From contig NZ_KQ960155.1 of NCBI RefSeq assembly GCF_001553115.1, positions 62,001 to 126,000 on the forward strand: 64,000 bases of DNA, in the 5' to 3' direction. Source of the stretch: Aedoeadaptatus coxii. Lineage in GTDB: Bacteria; Bacillota; Clostridia; Tissierellales; Peptoniphilaceae. Both the position numbers and the translations under genes were made by a program. Below, piece by piece: positions 34,125 through 41,868 of this stretch. The notes beneath the pieces were generated by a model. That model was not told the DNA's origin. It was given only the letters and a program-made list of their open reading frames with translations, and did not search any database. Each line of letters opens with the position of its first letter. Position 1 is the stretch's first letter.

Positions 34125-35280
34125 AGCGGTTTCTCAATTCTTTTTTAACCGATTCCAAGACGGCGAGTTTTTCCTCGATGTGTTCCAGTTCGTTCACCGG
34201 CTTTTTGGCGAAGGTGGCGAAGCCGCAATCGGGATTGAGCATGATTTTCTCCGGCGGCAAATAGTCCATAACCTCTTCCACTCGCTTTATAATGGATTCT
34301 TTCGATTCCGTGGCATCTTGTCTCGGGTTCATGACGCCGAGGCCGAGGGTGGCGTGTTCGAAAATTTTCTTGTTTTCGAAAAGGGATGCAATATCCCCTG
34401 CCCGATCGGTGGAATATTCCAGAAAATAAATATCCGCCTTTACCGCTTCGAAAAGTTCGAGAAGGGGGGTGTAGGAGCCCGTCAAAAGAATGGTTTCGTC
34501 TTTGCTCCAATTGCCCCGGCAAACGTGGAGAGCGGCGCGGGATTTCTCACGATCCACCGACGCCAATACTTCTTTAATTAAGCCCGTGGCGAAAATCAGC
34601 TCTTCCGTAGGGTCTTTCTTTTCCGAAAGTGAGGCGCACATAAAGGTGCGCGTGTGTTCAGGAGAAAAGACGACTTCCGTGAGCACGGGCTCGTCGAATT
34701 GTATGATCTCCACTCCCTCTTCCTGCAGTTCGCGAATTTCCTCTTTGAATATGGCCACTACATCGGCGCCGAGCTCTTCTTTTGAGTTGTAATAATTGTC
34801 GGAAAGGCCTTTAAGCCACATGGAGCGGGTTACGAGATAGGGCCCGGGAAGGGTGATTTTCTTTTTGCTTTTCGTCATGCGCTTCATGGCCCGAAGTTCT
34901 TCCAACACCAGGGGTTTGTCTCGGGTGACTTTTCCGGCGCAAATAGCATTTTTTATGCTGTTGGCAGGCACGTCCAAAATGGAAAGCATGTCTTCGTATG
35001 CTTTTTTGTTTTCGATATAGGGGAGCATATCGCTCATGCTCATCATATTGACGCCGCCTAAAGCGCCGGCGATAAAGGACACGTAATTGTCTCTGGAAAG
35101 TTCGCCACAGGTAATGTAATCCACATCGTATGCGTCTTGAAGCTTTACTACTTTTTCCGTGGCGTCTTCCACCATTGCGTCGTAATCCTCTTTGCTCATG
35201 CGGCCCTTGTCCACGTCGCGGACAGCTTTTAACAGGGCATTGCCTCGCGGCATGGAGCCCATAAGGGATACTTCAAACAT
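34114..35280 (-). CDS. MetE-like core methyltransferase
   Basis: A 388-residue protein matching the C-terminal (catalytic) half of cobalamin-independent methionine synthase; the N-terminal folate half of full MetE (about 750 residues) is absent. The zinc site is intact: His252 and Cys254 in ALHVCRGNW, Glu288 in YFLEYS, Cys352 in LNPDCGFATF. Core MetE proteins methylate a thiol (often homocysteine) from a donor other than methyltetrahydrofolate triglutamate. The start ATG follows TTAGGAGGTATTC. Third gene in the cluster at 33.6-37.4 kb. Donor and acceptor are unknown. Confidence 0.8.
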   Translation of the reverse strand: MFEVSLMGSMPRGNALLKAVRDVDKGRMSKEDYDAMVEDATEKVVKLQDAYDVDYITCGELSRDNYVSFIAGALGGVNMMSMSDMLPYIENKKAYEDMLSILDVPANSIKNAICAGKVTRDKPLVLEELRAMKRMTKSKKKITLPGPYLVTRSMWLKGLSDNYYNSKEELGADVVAIFKEEIRELQEEGVEIIQFDEPVLTEVVFSPEHTRTFMCASLSEKKDPTEELIFATGLIKEVLASVDREKSRAALHVCRGNWSKDETILLTGSYTPLLELFEAVKADIYFLEYSTDRAGDIASLFENKKIFEHATLGLGVMNPRQDATESKESIIKRVEEVMDYLPPEKIMLNPDCGFATFAKKPVNELEHIEEKLAVLESVKKELRNRYGQ

Positions 35281-35290
35281 GAATACCTCC

Positions 35291-35323
35291 TAATAAGGAA
35301 AGCCCACCCTCTATGGGCGGGCT
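35291..35323 (-). terminator. Intercistronic hairpin before MetE-like gene
   Basis: Minus-strand AGCCCGCCC-ATAGA-GGGTGGGCT, followed by a weak TTCCTTATTA tail, 10 bases before the MetE-like start. Perhaps a partial terminator or RNA processing site. Confidence 0.5.
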
Positions 35324-35336
35324 CTCAAATGGCTTC

Positions 35337-36158
35337 TTAGATTTCAAAGAAGTTCATATAGTCTACTGCTTTACGAATTTCTTCAAAATTAGTGGTACGA
35401 CCGGGAACCCATTTTTTCAGGCCTTCCAAGTCGAGAATTTCTTTGTCCCGTTCTCTGGAATAATCCATGGTGAGCAGGACATCGTCGAATTTTTTCAAAT
35501 CTTCGTCGGCTACATCCTCGTGAGCTGTGAAAATGCAGTGGTCGAATAAATTGGTTTTGCCGATGACTTCCAATTGGTTGCCGTCGATGGTGCCGTCTTT
35601 CACCCATGCGTTAAAGTTGCCTTCAATGGCGAAGCCTGCCACATTGTCGCCTGCTTCTACAGATTTAACGGCGTCGAGTTCGCCGCCGGTGTGGTCGCCG
35701 TCGAGGCCTACGCCGATGTCGTAGCGCACTTCTTCGTAATCTTTACCGAACTCAAGGCCTTGTTCCCGTAAAAATTGAATGGGAATGAGGCGAGCTTGAG
35801 GGGAATCGATGGCGCCGAAGGCAATTTTTTTACCTTTGACATCCGCTACGGATTGTATACCGCTGCCTTTTTTGGCCACGAGGACGGTATGGAGATCTCT
35901 GTCCGTATCGCGCATTAAGCCGTATTTAATTTTGTCCCCTAAGCGTAGTTCCGCTTCCCGATTGGCGAGGGGCGAATTCCACGCCACGTCGATTTCTTTC
36001 GCTACGAGGGCTTTAATTTGATGGCGATAATCGTCGAAGAACACAGGCTCGATTAAAATGTCCATGTCTTGATCTTCGATGTATTGACGAATCATATCCC
36101 AAATAACGGTTACTTTCGGGTCGTAAATAACGGCGCCGACTTTTAATGTTTTGGTCAT
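35337..36158 (-). CDS. PhnD-like periplasmic-binding-fold protein without signal peptide
   Basis: A 273-residue protein of the PhnD/SsuA/transferrin-like binding-protein fold: LKVGAVIYDPK at the start, IDVAWNSPLANREAE, LVAKKGSGIQSVADVKGKKIAFG and SPQARLIPIQFLRE. Normal family members are lipoproteins of ABC importers, but this one starts MTKTLKVG with no signal peptide or lipobox, and no permease or ATPase lies nearby. It is likely cytosolic, so an enzymatic or ligand-sensing role is possible. Start ATG follows GAAAGGATTAAATA. A hairpin separates it from the upstream gene. Confidence 0.75.
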   Translation of the reverse strand: MTKTLKVGAVIYDPKVTVIWDMIRQYIEDQDMDILIEPVFFDDYRHQIKALVAKEIDVAWNSPLANREAELRLGDKIKYGLMRDTDRDLHTVLVAKKGSGIQSVADVKGKKIAFGAIDSPQARLIPIQFLREQGLEFGKDYEEVRYDIGVGLDGDHTGGELDAVKSVEAGDNVAGFAIEGNFNAWVKDGTIDGNQLEVIGKTNLFDHCIFTAHEDVADEDLKKFDDVLLTMDYSRERDKEILDLEGLKKWVPGRTTNFEEIRKAVDYMNFFEI

Positions 36159-36172
36159 TATTTAATCCTTTC

Positions 36173-36208
36173 TAAAATAAAACGAGCGATGCATACGCCT
36201 TCGCTCGT
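36173..36208 (-). terminator. Intercistronic terminator before PhnD-like gene
   Basis: Minus-strand ACGAGCGA...TCGCTCGT stem followed by TTTATTTTAG, 15 bases before the PhnD-like start. Confidence 0.65.
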
Positions 36209-36223
36209 TTTTATACCCAATTT

Positions 36224-37351
36224 TTACGGAATCATTTGTCCGGTTAAGACGCTGCCGATCCATTGATGTAAAATGTCGAGACTGGGCGCCATAACTTGTC
36301 CTGCGAGGGCATCTGCAAAATAGTGAGCGAAGTTTCTGAATTGGCTGTATGCGCGGCCGCCGCCCACTTGCATACCGAGCTTGCCGCTTTCCGTTACATT
36401 TTCGATGGCGATAACGCGCGCGGAAAGAATTTTCGGAAGGGCGTCTGCATCGCCGCGACGTGCGGCCATAGCAGCTTCTCGCGTTGCGGAAACACCTGCA
36501 AAGGCGTTGTTGTAAATGGTGGAAATATGGTGTTTGATCGTGTCTACTTCGGAGAGTTTGCTTCCGTCGGGGAAGGTTCTGTCCGTTGCGTGCATAATGG
36601 CTTCGTTGGAAATGGCGACGTTTAATCCGCTGTAAACCGAGGCGAGGCCTTGAATAAATAAGGGCGCGACGAGGGTAAGGATTTGTTCCATACCGGATGT
36701 GTTGTCGCCGGTGCGATAAAGTTCGTCGATTTCCACATTATCCATATACATGGGGCAGGACACATTGCCTTTTAAGCCGATGCCGTTCCAGCGTTCCATT
36801 TTAAAGGTCAAGCCGTCACTTTCGATGGGCACGCAGAAATTGTCGGTGTCGGCGCGGCCTTCGCCGGTTTTAGCGATGACCATGTAGTAGGATGCGTATT
36901 CTGCAGAAGTTACCATGCTCTTGGAGCCGTTAAGGAGCCATTTGTCGCCCTTCTTTTCTGCCGTTGTTTCGGGATAATAGAAGCTTACGCCGCTTCCCGA
37001 TTCGGAATATGCGAGGGCAAGAGTTTTGCCTTCTTCAATAACTTCTTTTACAATTTTTTTCTTTAATTCATCTTTTCCGGCGTTTAACACGATATTTAAC
37101 GCAACATTGTGCATCATGTAGGTTAAACCCACGGTTGCCGATTGTTCGGAAAAAGCGCGAATAATTTCCGAGTGATCGTAAATGTCGCCGCCTAAGCCGC
37201 CTAATTCTTTAGGGATTAATAATTTTAAATAGCCTTCTTTTTTAAGTTCTTCGAAGACAGCTTTCGGGAATTCCGGTTTTTCGGAAAGATCGCGTGCGAT
37301 AGGTGCAATGTGTTTTGCAGCAAATTCCTTTGCTCCGTTGTAATATTCCAT
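36224..37351 (-). CDS. Acyl-CoA dehydrogenase-like flavoprotein
   Basis: A 375-residue protein of the acyl-CoA dehydrogenase fold: FAD contact LAYSESGSG, the middle beta domain around WLLNGSKSMVTSAEYASYYMV, and a helical C-terminal half. The usual catalytic glutamate is not seen at either known place; the helix reads LFIQGLASVYSGL and the C-terminus ends LHQWIGSVLTGQMIP instead of a YEGT or GGT-type motif. The ending resembles the LH...G motif of the SfnB/DszC branch that acts on sulfur compounds. It is the first gene of the cluster, with its own promoter. Substrate unknown. Confidence 0.78.
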   Translation of the reverse strand: MEYYNGAKEFAAKHIAPIARDLSEKPEFPKAVFEELKKEGYLKLLIPKELGGLGGDIYDHSEIIRAFSEQSATVGLTYMMHNVALNIVLNAGKDELKKKIVKEVIEEGKTLALAYSESGSGVSFYYPETTAEKKGDKWLLNGSKSMVTSAEYASYYMVIAKTGEGRADTDNFCVPIESDGLTFKMERWNGIGLKGNVSCPMYMDNVEIDELYRTGDNTSGMEQILTLVAPLFIQGLASVYSGLNVAISNEAIMHATDRTFPDGSKLSEVDTIKHHISTIYNNAFAGVSATREAAMAARRGDADALPKILSARVIAIENVTESGKLGMQVGGGRAYSQFRNFAHYFADALAGQVMAPSLDILHQWIGSVLTGQMIP

Positions 37352-37437
37352 AGTTTCCTCCTTAAAAATAAGTTCATTTCGGTATGTACGGGAATCGTTT
37401 CCATCGTGGAAAAAAGAAACCCTACAAACTAATTACA

Positions 37438-37466
37438 GTTTTAACAGATTTTATGGAATGCTTCAA
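37438..37466 (-). promoter_or_regulatory. Promoter of the acyl-CoA dehydrogenase-like cluster
   Basis: TTGAAG (37466-37461) and TAAAAC (37443-37438), 17-nt spacer. The leader of about 80 nt contains a small TTCCA/TGGAA hairpin. Confidence 0.5.
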
Positions 37467-37575
37467 CGGCATTATTTTTCGACTTTTGAATTTTTCCCTC
37501 ATAAATGACAGTTCTAAGCCATTTAAACTGTATATATTTTATTTTAAAATATAACTATTCTCGTATAGGTTCTTT

Positions 37576-38430
37576 CTATAGATCACTACCGCCGCCATTC
37601 ATAAAATCTTTCGGCACCTCGGAGCGAAAGGTTATGGCCTTTCCCGTGCGCGGATGGAAAATGTCTACGGAGGCGACGTGGAGGTGCACGCCACCCTTGC
37701 CGCCGCCGTAAAGTTCGTCGCCGACGATGGGGTGGCCGATGTAGGCCATGTGGCAGCGAATTTGGTGGCATCGCCCCGTTTCCAGCGTCAATTCGAGAAG
37801 GGAGTTTTCGCCGATCTCCAGGGGCGCGTAATGGGTGACGGCCCGTTGCCCGTCTTTTCGCACGACGCGCACCAGGGATTTGTCGCCGGGGCCCATGGGC
37901 GCATCCACCGTTCCCCTTTCGGCGACTTTTCCCCGCACGAGGGCCACATAGGTTTTGCTTTGTGTATGGCGGTCTAACAGTTTTAAATAGGCGAAGGGAT
38001 TTTTGCACACCACCATGACGCCGGTCGTTTCTTTATCCAATCTTCCCAGCATACGTACTTTCCGTTTTAATCCGATGGAATCAAAATAGCCGGCGATTTC
38101 ATTTGCCAGAGTTTCCGTAGGATACATTCTGCAGGGCATGGAGGGAATCACACCCTTTTCAATCACGAGAAGATCTTCGTCCTCAAAGAGTATGTTTTGG
38201 CGGAAAGGACTTGGGGAAAGATCGCTACTTTCCTCTGCAAACTCGACGATCACCCTGTCCCCCGCTTTTAAAGGACTTGTGCGAAAAAGTATTTCCCCTT
38301 CCCTCTTGACTCGGCCGCCTCGGAAAGAGCGTTTGATCAGGCTATGGGAAAAGCCGGCTCTTTTTAAAAAATCGTCGGCGCGTTTAAAATCTTTGTCAAT
38401 TTTTAATTTTAACCGGTCATCGCTTTTCAT
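37576..38430 (-). CDS. RluD-family rRNA pseudouridine synthase
   Basis: A 284-residue enzyme with an N-terminal S4 RNA-binding part (RADDFLKRAGFSHSLIKRSFRGGRV) and a pseudouridine synthase domain with catalytic Asp in LGRLDKETTGVMVV, followed by TGRCHQIRCHMAYIGHPIVGD. The ATG at 38430 has AGAGGAAAA before it and is preferred to the ATG at 38445, which has none. RluD, RluC and RluA paralogues cannot be separated with certainty. Divergent from nadK. Confidence 0.88.
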   Translation of the reverse strand: MKSDDRLKLKIDKDFKRADDFLKRAGFSHSLIKRSFRGGRVKREGEILFRTSPLKAGDRVIVEFAEESSDLSPSPFRQNILFEDEDLLVIEKGVIPSMPCRMYPTETLANEIAGYFDSIGLKRKVRMLGRLDKETTGVMVVCKNPFAYLKLLDRHTQSKTYVALVRGKVAERGTVDAPMGPGDKSLVRVVRKDGQRAVTHYAPLEIGENSLLELTLETGRCHQIRCHMAYIGHPIVGDELYGGGKGGVHLHVASVDIFHPRTGKAITFRSEVPKDFMNGGGSDL

Positions 38431-38487
38431 TTTTCCTCTTTTCATTTACCATATTATATGAGTTACATTTCAAGAACGGAGGTGACT

Positions 38488-39285
38488 ATGAATAAGATCA
38501 TTAATATTATTTCGAATTCAAATTTTGAAAGTCGTCGCACGACGAAAAATCTGATTCAGAAATTAAAGGAACACCACTTTAATCCTACCACCACTTTAAA
38601 TCCGAAGGCCGCACTAACCATTACCGTCGGCGGCGACGGCGCTTTTATTAAGGCGGTGAACCGTACGAAGTTTGCCGCAACGCCTATCGTCGGCATTAAT
38701 ACGGGGCATTTGGGGTTTTACCAGGAGATTAATCCCGAGAAACTCGACGACTTTATCGAGGATTATAAAAATAATCGCTATCATGTGGAACAGCTTCCTA
38801 TTTTAAGCGCGGAAATTTATACCAATCAGAAAAAGTTCTATGCTCAGGCCATTAACGAAATCGTCTTAAAGGCGCAAAACTCCAAAGTTATTCACATGAA
38901 TATTTTCGTGGACCGCAACCACTTGGAGAAATTTTCAGGGGACGGCATGTTGGTGGCGACGCCGTCGGGAACCAGCGGCTACAATCTTTCCCTTGGGGGA
39001 AGTCTCGTTCATCCTGAAGTAAACGCCATGGCCATGACGCCCCTCGCCGGGATTTCCTCATCCAGCTACCGCTCCATGAAGTCCACTATCGTCTTCCCCG
39101 GCCATCACGTGATCAGTCTCGTGCCCGAACGGCGCTACGCCAATTCCAATTTAGTTTTAATCGACGGGAGAGAACACAGCTACTCCCAGTTTAAACGCAT
39201 TAATATTAAATTTTCGGATAAGCGCATAAATAAACTCGTCTTCGAAAATAATTACTGGGAAAATATTAAAAGTAAATTCCTCTAA
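38488..39285 (+). CDS. nadK: NAD kinase
   Basis: A 265-residue NAD+ kinase making NADP+. The GGDGAFIKA loop with catalytic Asp, NTGHLGFYQEI, NEIVLK and SGDGMLVATPSGTSGYNLSLGG are all present. Start ATG at 38488 after GGAGGTGACT; upstream in-frame codons have no ribosome site. Monocistronic, ending in a strong terminator. Confidence 0.93.
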   Translation: MNKIINIISNSNFESRRTTKNLIQKLKEHHFNPTTTLNPKAALTITVGGDGAFIKAVNRTKFAATPIVGINTGHLGFYQEINPEKLDDFIEDYKNNRYHVEQLPILSAEIYTNQKKFYAQAINEIVLKAQNSKVIHMNIFVDRNHLEKFSGDGMLVATPSGTSGYNLSLGGSLVHPEVNAMAMTPLAGISSSSYRSMKSTIVFPGHHVISLVPERRYANSNLVLIDGREHSYSQFKRINIKFSDKRINKLVFENNYWENIKSKFL

Positions 39286-39290
39286 AAAAA

Positions 39291-39331
39291 GCCCTTTCCG
39301 AGGGAGCAACGGCTCCTTCAGAGGGCTTTTA
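39291..39331. terminator. Bidirectional terminator between nadK and glycosyltransferase
   Basis: A 36-base imperfect stem-loop (GCCCTTTCCGAGGGAGC with its complement) flanked by an A run and a T run. Confidence 0.75.
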
Positions 39332-40570
39332 TTATGCTCTTTGTTCCCTGTGGTTTTTATAAACCTCACACATGAGGCGATATTCCGTCTCCACGATTTC
39401 GCTCCACGCGTAGGAGCGCACGTGATCGTAGCAAGCATCGGAGAAGGGGCGGTTTTCCCGCACGGCTAGAATTTGTTTTTCAATGGCTTCTTCCAGCCCC
39501 TGAACATAATCGTCAATTTCCAGTTTAAAGGGCTCGTCCGTATTGTAAAGTTTCGGCAGAGGCACCACTTCCACCACATCGCTTTTTAAAAAATCGTCGC
39601 CGAGAAGTTCTAAAAGCCCTTCCAGTTCCGAGGTTACGAGGCGCATGCGGCAGGCCAGCGCTTCAATGGCGATGAGCCCCAGCCCTTCGTAATAACTGGG
39701 CAGGACGAAAATATCGCAGGTCTTCATGTGGGCGCCCAATGCCTTTTGATCGATGACATTGTGGATCTTAAAGCCTTCTTTGTAATGGGCGCACTCGAAA
39801 ATGCGATCTTTCTTTTCAAGGGATTCTTCCCCGATTAGTTCCATTTCAATTTCAGGGTATTTCCGCTTTAAATTGGGATAGGCTTTCGCCAATTCGTAGA
39901 CGCCCTTGGCGCGGGAAAGTTTTCCGGCGTAAATAATCTTAATGGTTTTTTCGTGGCGCCAAATGCCCTGATCGTTAAAGACATTTTGATTGTAGCCTCC
40001 GCCGGTAACGGTGATCTTGTTTTCGGGAATGGCGTACATTCTGGAAATGGCGGCCTTGTCTTTTTCCGAAAGGGCGAAGACGTAATCCAGCTCGTTCATA
40101 TGGGTGGTGTAACGTTCCAAGAGATCGTCGTGTTTTTCTCCTTGGCGAAGGTCGGTGCCGTGGCAAATGCCCACGACGGGGGTGTCGGGGAAAAGCTCCA
40201 ATACCATATCCGTCAAATACCAAATGTGGTGGGCGACGATAAGATCGGGCTTAAAGGTTTCCTTGGCTTCTACGAGGCGCTTTTTAAACGCCGCTCGCCA
40301 GGTGGCGATCATCTCCTCGGTCATGTGCGAGTACACCGTGTTGTTATAGGGCATTTCGTCGCTCATGCCGGCGATGGGAAAGGGAATCTCGTCATTTTGA
40401 AAGGCGACGGGAAATGTTTTTTGAGAAAAATCGAAAGTATAAGGTGCTTGCACTGCGTAAACCAGCGCCTGTTCCATGCCTTTTTTCTCCAAGCCGTCTA
40501 CGAGGTTTGAAAAATAAACGCCACTTCCCGTCCGCGTCGGAAGTTGGGCGAGGGTGTGTAAAATTTTCAT
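39332..40570 (-). CDS. Glycosyltransferase family 4 protein
   Basis: A 412-residue GT-B enzyme. The N-terminal domain has LPTRTGSGVYFSNLVDGLE; the C-terminal donor-binding half has IIYAGKLSRAKGVYEL and the EX7E motif region PSYYEGLGLIAIEALAC. Such enzymes transfer sugars to lipids or cell-wall polymers; donor and acceptor are not evident. Start ATG follows AGGAGATGCT. Last gene of the metallopeptidase/J-domain/glycosyltransferase transcript, eight bases after the J-domain gene. No capsule or teichoic-acid genes lie nearby. Confidence 0.85.
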   Translation of the reverse strand: MKILHTLAQLPTRTGSGVYFSNLVDGLEKKGMEQALVYAVQAPYTFDFSQKTFPVAFQNDEIPFPIAGMSDEMPYNNTVYSHMTEEMIATWRAAFKKRLVEAKETFKPDLIVAHHIWYLTDMVLELFPDTPVVGICHGTDLRQGEKHDDLLERYTTHMNELDYVFALSEKDKAAISRMYAIPENKITVTGGGYNQNVFNDQGIWRHEKTIKIIYAGKLSRAKGVYELAKAYPNLKRKYPEIEMELIGEESLEKKDRIFECAHYKEGFKIHNVIDQKALGAHMKTCDIFVLPSYYEGLGLIAIEALACRMRLVTSELEGLLELLGDDFLKSDVVEVVPLPKLYNTDEPFKLEIDDYVQGLEEAIEKQILAVRENRPFSDACYDHVRSYAWSEIVETEYRLMCEVYKNHREQRA

Positions 40571-40578
40571 AGCATCTC

Positions 40579-41373
40579 CTAATTTTTATTTCCGTACATT
40601 TGCTTATACCGCGCAATGGCGTCGTCCGTTAAAAAGTCGTGAGCCGCATTGATTTCCTGGAAGATCTTCGTCGTATCTTCTCCCGGATTTAAGTCTGGAT
40701 GGTATTTTTTCGCAAGGCGTTTATAGGCGAGGCGCACTTCGTATTTGTCCGCCGAAAGATCCAGCCCCAGGCGATGAATGGCCGCTTCGTATTTTTCCTT
40801 AAAGCCGCCGTCGTAGCTTGCGCCGGCATACCCGCCGTTGGTGTAGCCGCCGCCATGTCCCCCGCTGTAATCGTCGTAGCCGCCGAAGTTTTGTTGATTG
40901 AAGAAAGCTTCAAATTGGCGTCTGAACATTTCCTCTTCAAATGCCGCCTGTTCTCTTTCCTTGCGACGGCGTTCCGCTTCCATGCGACGCTCATAGCGTC
41001 TGCCGTAATCTCCCATGGATTCGTAACTTACATCTTTCCCCAAAAGATAGTAATCTGCGCGCTCGTAAAAATATTCCGTCACCATGTACTGAACGTATTT
41101 GAGCCGCGTAACGGCAAAGGATCCGATAATGGGAAAAATTAAAATAAGTAAGATAATCAGAGACCAAGGCACGCCGCCGCTGGAGCGGAAACTCATGGGA
41201 ATCCACAACAGAATAAACACAAAACAGCCGCCGAAAAATAAGACCGATAGAAGTAAGCTTCTAAAGGATCTGGAAAGTTCCGTGAGCAAACTGAAGATCG
41301 TAATTAAAAATTCAAATACATAGTCCAGTGCCGTGCCGATGGTTTTGAAAAAGTTGCCGTAAAATTTATTCAT
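40579..41373 (-). CDS. Membrane-anchored J-domain protein
   Basis: A 264-residue protein with two hydrophobic helices (about residues 40-62 and 70-92), a basic Arg/Glu-rich linker (about 125-160), a Gly/Tyr-rich region and a C-terminal J domain with the essential HPD (AYKRLAKKYHPDLNPGED). J domains recruit and stimulate DnaK, here presumably at the membrane. The ATG at 41373 follows AGGAGGGAGA and overlaps the metallopeptidase gene by eight bases. Confidence 0.82.
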   Translation of the reverse strand: MNKFYGNFFKTIGTALDYVFEFLITIFSLLTELSRSFRSLLLSVLFFGGCFVFILLWIPMSFRSSGGVPWSLIILLILIFPIIGSFAVTRLKYVQYMVTEYFYERADYYLLGKDVSYESMGDYGRRYERRMEAERRRKEREQAAFEEEMFRRQFEAFFNQQNFGGYDDYSGGHGGGYTNGGYAGASYDGGFKEKYEAAIHRLGLDLSADKYEVRLAYKRLAKKYHPDLNPGEDTTKIFQEINAAHDFLTDDAIARYKQMYGNKN

Positions 41374-41731
41374 TCTCCCTCCTATAGCGTTCCATAAACG
41401 CCAGGTCATCTAATTCCAAATCATTTTCCCCGGCTAAGGTTTCCAAATGATGGGTAAGCTCGTGGTAGAGCGTTTCCTTTAATTGGTAAGCCAAGTCCTC
41501 GTGGGGAAGATGGCCGAAAAGGGCCATAAAGGATCCGTAATAAAGTTCGATGGCGCGCACCGTACCCATGACGCGATAATGACCGAGGATGTAAAGCTCG
41601 TTAAATTCCTCGTCGTGTATGGCTTTGCGCGAAAATAACACGCCGCCGTTTAAACCGTTTAAATATTCTTGGGGAAGTGCGTCTACCGCATCGTCTAAAA
41701 TTTCCGCCATTTCGTCAAATCGATCGTCCAT
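41366..41731 (-). CDS. Zincin-like metallopeptidase family protein
   Basis: A 121-residue protein with the zinc-binding motif HELTHHLE and a preceding domain typical of small zincin-like metallopeptidases of Firmicutes (often annotated metallopeptidase family protein). The start is the ATG at 41731 with AGGAGGCTGTA; a further in-frame ATG at 41752 lacks a ribosome site. First gene of a three-gene transcript. Proteolytic activity is unproven for this small family. Confidence 0.82.
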   Translation of the reverse strand: MDDRFDEMAEILDDAVDALPQEYLNGLNGGVLFSRKAIHDEEFNELYILGHYRVMGTVRAIELYYGSFMALFGHLPHEDLAYQLKETLYHELTHHLETLAGENDLELDDLAFMERYRRENE

Positions 41732-41834
41732 TACAGCCTCCTGAACTTTCATTATATGAGATCCGCGGGAATTTATAAAGACATTCAGCTCTTTCCGAAA
41801 AACTTTTGCCTTTTCCTTACCTTTATGACGACAC

Positions 41835-41859
41835 AAAAAAAGAATCGCCGAAGCGATTC
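41835..41859 (-). terminator. Terminator of lysine transporter gene
   Basis: Minus-strand GAATCGC-TTCG-GCGATTC followed by seven T residues. Confidence 0.88.
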
Positions 41860-41868
41860 CTTTTGTTT

